Positions 1 to 4,571 of a DNA stretch of 5,702 nt are shown one piece after another. Within the stretch, counting starts at the first letter, position 1. Each line of letters begins with the position of its first letter. A program made the translations under genes and the position numbers. Below the pieces are notes generated by a model. It did no database searches. It saw only the letters and a list, made by a program, of their open reading frames with translations, and was not told the origin of the DNA. The DNA lies in the NCBI GenBank assembly GCA_022561095.1, contig JADFRV010000146.1:1-5702 (forward strand). Direction: 5' to 3'. This DNA comes from Chloroflexota bacterium (GTDB lineage Bacteria; Chloroflexota; Dehalococcoidia; SM23-28-2; RBG-16-64-32).

Positions 1-382
1 TGGGTCCGCTCTTCCAGATACGCTCGAGGATGTGTTCCAGGTCGGCGGGCGCATGGCAGCGCACCTTGACCATCAGACAATCCTCACCGGCGATGTGATG
101 TACCTCAAGGACGTTAGGGACGTCCATCAATGCGCTGGTCACACCCTCGGTCTCGTAACGGTTGAAGCGGGCCGATATGAAGGCAAGCACGCCGAGATCG
201 AGCGCCTCCGGGTCAACGATAGTGGTGTAGCCCCTGATAACGCCGCGCTGCTCCAGCTTCTTGATTCGCTCGTGAACGCTGGGCTGGCTGAGGCCGACCT
301 CCTCGGCTATAGCGGAGTGGGAGGCGCGACCGTCGCGTTGGAGGGCCTCCAGAATCTTGGCGTCGGTAGAATCAATGTCCAT
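1..382 (-). CDS. Lrp/AsnC-family transcriptional regulator, 3' end cut by window edge
   Basis: About 127 residues are visible, beginning MDIDSTDAKILEALQRDGRA. Residues 1-50 form the family's winged helix-turn-helix, with the HTH around 21-45 (IAEEVGLSQPSVHERIKKLE). From about residue 52 the RAM (ligand-binding and oligomerisation) domain follows, including the conserved turn near 97-107 (IAGEDCLMVKVRC). Family members are usually about 145-165 residues, so roughly 20-35 C-terminal residues lie off the left edge. Such proteins bind DNA as dimers to octamers and commonly sense amino acids; the ligand here cannot be read. The start is set at 382 because it gives the typical MD-x-x-D-x-x-IL opening. 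An in-frame ATG at 397 is possible, and an in-frame stop just upstream of it (403-401) excludes anything longer. Neither start has a strong Shine-Dalgarno; a weak GGGAAA precedes 382. It lies on the same strand as the sigma/alkyltransferase operon, 140 bases downstream of it, with its own promoter. Confidence 0.93.
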   Translation of the reverse strand, partial: MDIDSTDAKILEALQRDGRASHSAIAEEVGLSQPSVHERIKKLEQRGVIRGYTTIVDPEALDLGVLAFISARFNRYETEGVTSALMDVPNVLEVHHIAGEDCLMVKVRCHAPADLEHILERIWKSGP

Positions 383-428
383 AACGATTTTTCCCATTGG
401 TTAAGGCAACAGTGACTTTTCTCCTATG

Positions 429-457
429 ATTCTAAGGTATGTTTGATAGATTGTCAA
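429..457 (-). promoter_or_regulatory. Sigma-70-type promoter for the Lrp/AsnC gene
   Basis: Read on the minus strand, a perfect -35 box TTGACA (457-452) is followed by a 17-base spacer and a -10 box TAGAAT (434-429), one mismatch from consensus. Transcription would begin near 422, giving a leader of about 40 bases. The surrounding DNA is clearly more AT-rich than the genes on either side. The motif alone supports housekeeping sigma-factor recognition; the start point is inferred. Confidence 0.75.
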
Positions 458-486
458 TACTATAAAGGCTATATGCAGTCATAGCG

Positions 487-498
487 TTAAATATTTAA
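487..498. promoter_or_regulatory. AT-rich 12-bp perfect palindrome, candidate regulator binding site
   Basis: TTAAATATTTAA is a perfect 12-bp inverted repeat about 30 bases upstream of the -35 box of the Lrp/AsnC gene, near position -70 from its predicted start. Lrp/AsnC proteins typically bind AT-rich, imperfectly palindromic sites and often regulate their own gene, so autoregulation is plausible. AT-rich DNA readily produces short palindromes by chance, so this is a weak assignment. The site also lies 25 bases past the stop of the upstream alkyltransferase gene. Confidence 0.3.
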
Positions 499-522
499 AG
501 GTAACTACGAGTCATCAACTGG

Positions 523-1257
523 TTAAGAACTAGCGGGCAGGTAGCCCTCCAGCCGCAGCAGCCAGCGCTTCATCTCCGGGCCGCCGCCGTAGCCGCCGAG
601 GGTGTTGTCGGAGGCGATGACGCGGTGGCAGGGGATAATCGGCGCCACGGGGTTGATGTGGAGGGCCTGGCCGACGGCGCGGGTCGCCTTGGGGCGTCCT
701 ACCTGGCGGGCCACCCAGGCGTACGGGCGCACCTCACCGTAGGGGATGTGGGCGGTAGCCTGTAGAACCTGTCGCGTGAACGAGGGAACGAGGGAGAGGT
801 CCAGCGGCTCATCGAACCGCACGCGCCGCCCATCGTGATAGGCGAGCAGCTTGCGGACGGCGCTACCGCCGATGTCGTCTCGGGGCCTCTCCTGGGTGAC
901 GAACTCACCCAGCTTCTCGCGCAGCCGCTCGTAGGCGTCCGCCGCGCTGCCCTCGCTCCGCCGTATCAGGACTATACCGCCGTCCGTGTAGGCGAGGGCG
1001 CTCCAGCCGAGCGGCGTCTCGAAGGAGCGGGCGCGGAGCTGATGAGTAAGGTGCTCGTTCGCGACGGTGGTCAAGCGTTCCGTGAGAGCGACGGGCATCT
1101 CGATACCTCCTAGAAGGCTGCGAACCTGGTGCCTCAAATCGGCCGCGGCGCGGCATTCGTCGCAGTCCGCCAGGTGGTCGGCGAGGGCGGGGGACGGGCC
1201 GCCGGAGCGCGCCTCACCCAACTGGGACAGGGCTTGGTCACAGGTCAAGGCGGGCAT
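523..1257 (-). CDS. Anti-sigma zinc-finger domain fused to O6-alkylguanine-DNA alkyltransferase
   Basis: This 244-residue protein has two parts. Residues 1-70 resemble a zinc-binding anti-sigma (ZAS, zf-HC2) domain: H28-x3-C32-x2-C35 (HLADCDEC), with C6 placed to be the fourth ligand as in RsrA. Residues about 77-152 match the N-terminal Ogt domain (TPLGW; later FDEPLDLS). Residues 157-240 match the alkyltransferase catalytic and DNA-binding domain. Key residues are present: acceptor C210 in IIPCHRVI, the flipping arginine R193 in RAVG, N202 in the NP hinge, Y179, the GGYGGG loop and E237 in RLEG. Ogt proteins are usually 150-180 residues, so the N-terminal 70 are an addition. The catalytic domain repairs O6-alkylguanine by irreversible transfer to its cysteine. 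No membrane segment or signal peptide is seen, so a soluble, cytoplasmic anti-sigma factor is expected. The ATG shares one base with the stop of the sigma gene, implying translational coupling. Alkyltransferase identity is near certain; sigma inhibition is inferred from motif and context. Confidence 0.92.
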   Translation of the reverse strand: MPALTCDQALSQLGEARSGGPSPALADHLADCDECRAAADLRHQVRSLLGGIEMPVALTERLTTVANEHLTHQLRARSFETPLGWSALAYTDGGIVLIRRSEGSAADAYERLREKLGEFVTQERPRDDIGGSAVRKLLAYHDGRRVRFDEPLDLSLVPSFTRQVLQATAHIPYGEVRPYAWVARQVGRPKATRAVGQALHINPVAPIIPCHRVIASDNTLGGYGGGPEMKRWLLRLEGYLPASS

Positions 1258-1865
1258 CAGTCCAGTAGCTCCCGCCAGCCGCTGAGGCCGGCCTCCTGAC
1301 AGTAGCGTTCGATCTCGGCCCGCAGCCGCCGGCGGCCTCGGAGAAGGCGCGCCTTGACAGCGGGCAGGGAGAGGTCCAGTATGCCCGCGATCTCCGACGC
1401 CGGCAGGTCCAGGGCGTCGCGGAGGATGATGGGGAGCCGGTGGGTGTCCGGCAGGGCCGCGAGGAACCGACCCACTTGATATCGGAGCCAGTTGCGGCCG
1501 GCCTGGACGTCCGGCCGCAGCCCCGGGCTGTCCGCGATGGTGCGGGCGTCCTCCGGCAGGGGCTCCTCAGGGGCGCGAGTTCGTCGTTGCTTTCGCTTAA
1601 GGCAAGTGTTTAGCGTGAGGCGGTAGAGCCAGGTGGAGAAGCGGCTATCGCCGCGGAACCGGGGCAAGGAGCTAAGCATCGCGATCAGCGCCTCCTGGGT
1701 GGCGTCCTCCGCCTCCTCGCGGGAGGCGAGGATACCGAGCGCCAGCCGGTAGGTCTGGGCCTGGTAGCGCTGGATGAGGGCGCCCAGCGCCGCATCGTCG
1801 CCTTGGCGATAGGCGGCGATGAGAGCGGCGTCGTCGGTGGCTGGATCGCTCAAGCATGGCCTCAC
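1257..1865 (-). CDS. ECF-type RNA polymerase sigma factor (sigma-70 family)
   Basis: The 202-residue protein has the two-domain ECF layout. Region 2 covers residues about 14-95, with the region 2.2 signature EDATQEALIAML (53-64) and the -10 recognition part RGDSRFSTWLYRLTLNTCLK (71-90). A linker of about 35 residues follows. Region 4 covers about 128-185, with FLAALPDTHRLPIILRD and the -35-binding HTH LPASEIAGILDLSLPAVKAR (154-173). There is no C-terminal extension or region 3. It would direct RNA polymerase to a specific promoter set and be held inactive by the partner encoded immediately downstream (TGATG overlap). The start is uncertain. The GTG at 1865 gives the longest form but has no Shine-Dalgarno. 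A TTG at 1853 is preceded by GAGG six bases upstream and would give 198 residues; region 2 is complete either way. The target regulon cannot be read from this window, and no convincing ECF promoter was found upstream. Confidence 0.93.
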   Translation of the reverse strand: MRPCLSDPATDDAALIAAYRQGDDAALGALIQRYQAQTYRLALGILASREEAEDATQEALIAMLSSLPRFRGDSRFSTWLYRLTLNTCLKRKQRRTRAPEEPLPEDARTIADSPGLRPDVQAGRNWLRYQVGRFLAALPDTHRLPIILRDALDLPASEIAGILDLSLPAVKARLLRGRRRLRAEIERYCQEAGLSGWRELLD

Positions 1866-1940
1866 AGTCTATTAGTACCGCGGCACGGCGAAAAGGATAC
1901 ACCCTTACACGGGAATCTGAGAGGGATCGGACGGACTTCC

Positions 1941-1969
1941 TTGCGGGCTCTTAGGCCGTAGGATAGAAT
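1941..1969 (+). promoter_or_regulatory. Sigma-70-type promoter for EF-G2
   Basis: A -35-like TTGCGG (1941-1946), a 17-base spacer and a -10 box TAGAAT (1964-1969) precede the gene, placing the transcription start near 1976 and the leader at about 30 bases. The -10 matches at five of six bases and the -35 at four of six. Spacing is ideal. Confidence 0.6.
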
Positions 1970-1993
1970 CGCAATTGACCCCTTATCTAAAGC

Positions 1994-1998
1994 GAGGT
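1994..1998 (+). promoter_or_regulatory. Ribosome binding site for EF-G2
   Basis: GAGGT ends eight bases before the ATG at 2007, good Shine-Dalgarno placement. It fixes this ATG as the start, and the protein then begins just ahead of the P-loop, as expected for the family. Confidence 0.7.
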
Positions 1999-2006
1999 AG
2001 CCCCAT

Positions 2007-4064
2007 ATGAAAGAGTACCCGCCGGAGAAGATTCGTAACGTCACCATCATCGGCCACGGTAGCACGGGCAAGACCTCGCTGGCCGAGGCGATGCTGTTCG
2101 CCAGTGGGGCGACGACGCGGCTGGGACGGGTGGAGGACGGGACGACCGTCTCCGACTGGGACCCGGACGAGCAGAAGCGGGGATTCAGCGTCAACCTTTC
2201 GGTCGTCCCCAGCGAGTGGAACGGGCACAAGCTGAACGTGGTGGACGCCCCCGGCTACGCGGACTTCATGGGCGAGGTGAAGTGCGCCCTGCGCGCCGCC
2301 GACCTGGCGCTCATCGTGGTGTGCGGCGCTTCCGGGGTGCAGGTGGGCACCGAGTTCGCGTGGCAGTTCGCCGATGAGCTATCGCTGCCGCGGGCGGTGT
2401 TCATCAACCGTATGGACAGGGAGAACGCAGACTTCAACGGCATCATGGAGCAGTTACGATCCAGCTGGGGCCAGAAGTGCGTCGCGCTCCAGATACCGAT
2501 CGGCTCTCAGCAGGAGCTGAAGGGGGTCGTGGACCTGCTGACTATGAAGGCGTACGTGGGCGATAAGGGCGAGCAACAGGATGTGCCGCCGGAGCTGGCC
2601 GATGAGGCGAACGCTCAACGGGAGAAGCTCATTGAGGCGGCGGCGGAGACGGACGACGCCCTCATCGAGAAGTACCTAGGTGGGGAAGAGCTGACGCAGG
2701 AGGAGCTGACCCACGGGATCAGGGCGGGCATCAGATCGGGGAGCATCGTGCCTGTGCTTACGGGCTCCGCGACCAAGATGATCGGCGTACATGCGCTACT
2801 GGGAGCGATCAGCGAGATGTTCCCCTCGCCGCTGGACCTGCCGGTCAAGACGAACGGGGACGCCATTAAGGCCGATGCTTCGGCACCGCTGGTAGCGCTG
2901 GTGTTCAAGACCGCCGCTGACCCCTACGTGGGCCGTCTCACCTACTTCCGCGTGCTCTCAGGCGCGTTCAAGGCCGATTCACAGGCCTGGAACGCCAATC
3001 GCCAGGCGGGGGAGCGCATCGGCCCCGTGTACCACATGAGCGGCAAGACCCAGCAGCAGGTGTCGCAGGTGACGGTGGGCGACATCGGCGCGGTGGCGAA
3101 GCTGACCGAGACCCAGACCGGCGATACGCTGTGCGCGAAGGAGAAGCCGGTCACTCTGCCATCGATATCGTTCCCCGAGCCGGCGTTCAGCGCCGCCATC
3201 ACCCCTAAGACGAAGGCGGACCTGGATAAGATGGGCAGCGCCCTGCAGCGCATCGTGGAGGAGGACCCCAGCCTGCACCTGGAGCGCAGCCCTGATACGG
3301 GCGAGACGATCCTCTCCGGGCTGGGCGACTCACACGTAGAGGTGGCGCTGGAGAAGATACGCCACAAGTTCAGCGTGGACTTGGAGATGACGATGCCGAG
3401 GGTGCCCTACAGGGAGACGGTACATGGGACGGCGACGGCGGAGTACACGCACAAGAAGCAGACCGGCGGTCACGGCCAGTTTGCGCGGGTGGAGGTGAAG
3501 GTGGAGCCGCTGCCGCGGGGCACGGGACACGAGTTCGAGAACAAGACCGTGGGCGGAGCGGTGCCGAAGCAGTACGTGAGCTCCGTTGAGAAGGGCGTCC
3601 TGGAGGCGATGCAGGAGGGGGTGCTGGCCCGCTACCCGATGATCGACATGAAGGTTATGCTGGTCGATGGCAAGGAGCACCCGGTGGACTCCTCAGACAT
3701 AGCGTTCAAGATCGCGACCGTGCAGGCGGTGAAGCAGGGCGCTCAGGATGCCCACCCGGTGCTGCTGGAGCCGATCATGAACATGAAGATCACGGTTCCG
3801 GAAGCGAACATGGGCGAGATCATCAGCGATCTCAACGGCAAACGGGCACGGGTACAGGGGATGACGCCTACCGGTTCGATGACGACGGTGGAAGCGCAGG
3901 CGCCGATGGCTGAGGTGCAACACTACTCAGCCGATATGCGATCCATGACGCAGGGCCGCGGCCACTTCATGATGTCGTTCTCGCACTACGAGGAGGTGCC
4001 GGCGCACGCGGCGCAGAAGGTGATTGAGGCGGCGGAGAAGCAGCGGGAGGCGGCGAAGGCGTAG
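2007..4064 (+). CDS. EF-G-like translational GTPase (EF-G2 type) lacking the catalytic histidine
   Basis: A complete 685-residue protein with all five EF-G domains. The G domain (about 8-280) has P-loop GHGSTGKT (16-23), switch I region KRGFSVNL (57-64), switch II DAPGY (80-84), NRMD (134-137) and the SA of GSA (254-255). Domain II follows at about 293-375, III at 388-462, IV at about 465-585 and V at about 587-675. Domain IV keeps the tip loop GKEHPVDSSDIAFK (555-568), which enters the decoding site during translocation. Canonical EF-G has AHIDAGKT, RGITI and DTPGH. Here the P-loop Asp is Ser19, the switch I Thr is Ser61 and the catalytic His is Tyr84. These are hallmarks of the EF-G2 branch: M. 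smegmatis EF-G2 showed little ribosome-dependent GTPase activity, and a Bacteroides EF-G2 is reported to translocate without hydrolysis. It is therefore probably a paralogue beside a canonical fusA elsewhere. No ribosomal protein genes adjoin it. It is divergent from the sigma operon and convergent with the NTF2-like gene. Confidence 0.93.
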   Translation: MKEYPPEKIRNVTIIGHGSTGKTSLAEAMLFASGATTRLGRVEDGTTVSDWDPDEQKRGFSVNLSVVPSEWNGHKLNVVDAPGYADFMGEVKCALRAADLALIVVCGASGVQVGTEFAWQFADELSLPRAVFINRMDRENADFNGIMEQLRSSWGQKCVALQIPIGSQQELKGVVDLLTMKAYVGDKGEQQDVPPELADEANAQREKLIEAAAETDDALIEKYLGGEELTQEELTHGIRAGIRSGSIVPVLTGSATKMIGVHALLGAISEMFPSPLDLPVKTNGDAIKADASAPLVALVFKTAADPYVGRLTYFRVLSGAFKADSQAWNANRQAGERIGPVYHMSGKTQQQVSQVTVGDIGAVAKLTETQTGDTLCAKEKPVTLPSISFPEPAFSAAITPKTKADLDKMGSALQRIVEEDPSLHLERSPDTGETILSGLGDSHVEVALEKIRHKFSVDLEMTMPRVPYRETVHGTATAEYTHKKQTGGHGQFARVEVKVEPLPRGTGHEFENKTVGGAVPKQYVSSVEKGVLEAMQEGVLARYPMIDMKVMLVDGKEHPVDSSDIAFKIATVQAVKQGAQDAHPVLLEPIMNMKITVPEANMGEIISDLNGKRARVQGMTPTGSMTTVEAQAPMAEVQHYSADMRSMTQGRGHFMMSFSHYEEVPAHAAQKVIEAAEKQREAAKA

Positions 4065-4076
4065 AGCGGCAGCGCC

Positions 4077-4382
4077 CTACTCGCGGGCGATGATGTCGGC
4101 GTCGATGATCTTCCACTCGGGGCCGACGCGTGACCAGCGGGCGCGGACGGTGAAGGACTGGGGTCCGATGTACTTGACGTCGTACAGGTAGTCGTCGCCG
4201 TCCCGGCTGTTGCCCAGCAGCTCATAGCTGTTGATCTGCATGGCGGTGCCGCCGCCGGCCTCCTGCTGGAGCTTCATCATGGCGTCCGGCATCAGGTCGT
4301 TCATGATCTGGCCGATGTCCATGGTGACGATGGCTTTGGCGTGGCGGTGAACGATGTCTTCAACGGCCGAGTCCTGGGTCAT
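4077..4382 (-). CDS. Small NTF2/SnoaL-like fold protein, function unknown
   Basis: This 101-residue soluble protein starts MTQDSAVEDIVHRHAKAIVT. An amphipathic helical N-terminal half is followed by strands ending in FTVRARWSRVGPEWKIIDAD (77-96). A central polar helix followed by strands carrying a W-x(n)-G-x-EWKI-x-D ending is typical of cystatin-like NTF2/SnoaL/DUF4440 proteins, which are usually 100-140 residues. The fold call comes from pattern, not a database search, and no catalytic residues can be assigned. The ATG at 4382 is chosen because a near-perfect AAGGAGG precedes it. A longer in-frame reading from 4472 would start upstream of the predicted promoter and run through a palindrome, so it is rejected. 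The gene ends 12 bases from the convergent EF-G2 stop and appears to be transcribed alone from its own promoter. Confidence 0.72.
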   Translation of the reverse strand: MTQDSAVEDIVHRHAKAIVTMDIGQIMNDLMPDAMMKLQQEAGGGTAMQINSYELLGNSRDGDDYLYDVKYIGPQSFTVRARWSRVGPEWKIIDADIIARE

Positions 4383-4386
4383 GGCT

Positions 4387-4393
4387 CCTCCTT
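4387..4393 (-). promoter_or_regulatory. Ribosome binding site deciding the NTF2-like start
   Basis: Minus-strand AAGGAGG lies four bases upstream of the ATG at 4382, and a second overlapping GGAG sits slightly closer. This is the strongest Shine-Dalgarno in the window and fixes the 101-residue start over the 131-residue alternative. Confidence 0.75.
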
Positions 4394-4399
4394 GCGCGG

Positions 4400-4421
4400 G
4401 CCTGCCTGCCGGCAGGCAGGC
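4400..4421. repeat. Perfect 22-bp GC-rich palindrome in the NTF2-like gene leader
   Basis: The half-site GCCTGCCTGCC (4400-4410) is followed directly by its exact reverse complement (4411-4421), with no spacer. Each arm is itself built on a GCCT/TGCC tandem. In RNA it could form a stem of about nine pairs with a small loop, ending six bases before the Shine-Dalgarno. From memory, very similar palindromes are dispersed many times in various bacterial and candidate-phylum genomes, often translated by mistake as LPAGR or ACRQAG strings. Only one copy is in this window, so repetition here is not shown. Confidence 0.8.
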
Positions 4422-4437
4422 GGTGGATTCGATTGCG

Positions 4438-4466
4438 AATATACGGAGGTGAGGAGGAGCTGTCAA
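4438..4466 (-). promoter_or_regulatory. Sigma-70-type promoter for the NTF2-like gene
   Basis: On the minus strand, a perfect TTGACA (4466-4461) is followed by a 17-base spacer and TATATT (4443-4438), with four of six matches including the key TA and final T. Transcription would start near 4431, giving a leader of about 50 bases that contains the 22-bp palindrome and the ribosome binding site. A small inverted repeat, ATTCG/CGAAT with a four-base gap (4427-4440), overlaps the -10 and start region and could be an operator, but its arms are short. Confidence 0.72.
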
Positions 4467-4550
4467 CGGCAACGATGCGACGCGTCCTCCCTCTCCATCC
4501 CCACGTTATCTGTCCCACTCGGCCCGCCCCCGGCGTTGGCGCTGGCTATC

Positions 4551-4570
4551 GGGGCGTGGCCGCCACCCCC
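4551..4570 (-). terminator. GC-rich hairpin just after tyrS, possible terminator
   Basis: Directly after the tyrS stop, the minus strand can fold into an eight-pair stem: GGGG and GTGG pair with CCAC and CCCC, with a three-base CGG loop and one bulged G. No run of T follows, so it is not a classical intrinsic terminator. It could be a weak or factor-dependent stop, or an mRNA-stabilising 3' end. Confidence 0.3.
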
Positions 4571-4571
4571 T

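Larger units (their letters stand above)
1866..2006. other. Divergent intergenic region between the sigma operon and EF-G2
   Basis: These 141 bases separate two divergently transcribed genes. The plus-strand promoter for EF-G2 is clear. For the minus-strand sigma operon only a weak -10-like stretch, TACTAAT (1877-1871), is visible close to the GTG codon. No TTGACA lies at the right distance and no clear ECF-type -35 was found. If the -10-like stretch is real, the sigma mRNA could be nearly leaderless. Confidence 0.5.

Noticed and set aside
32..415. Plus-strand reading frame of 127 residues
   Set aside because: It mirrors the minus-strand Lrp/AsnC gene, which has clear HTH and RAM domain sequence; the plus-strand product resembles nothing.
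401..425. AGGAG followed by a two-codon TTG-CCT-TAA upstream ORF in the Lrp leader
   Set aside because: The pattern exists, but a two-codon frame with a TTG start is expected by chance and nothing else supports it.
521..537. Inverted repeat at the stop of the alkyltransferase gene as a terminator
   Set aside because: The stem has six pairs with one mismatch, a three-base loop, an AT-rich stem and no T run.
2942..3923. Several antisense frames across EF-G2
   Set aside because: They are by-products of GC-rich codon usage in a continuous, full-length EF-G2 gene. Their products are arginine-, histidine- or serine-rich without recognisable domains.
4062..4079. Possible bidirectional terminator between the convergent EF-G2 and NTF2-like genes
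   Set aside because: Only a four-pair GTAG/CTAC match can be drawn, with no T run on either strand; the stops are 12 bases apart.
4383..4472. Thirty-residue N-terminal extension of the NTF2-like protein
   Set aside because: Its ATG lies upstream of the -35 box, and the segment translates the 22-bp palindrome. The AAGGAGG before the ATG at 4382 marks the real start.
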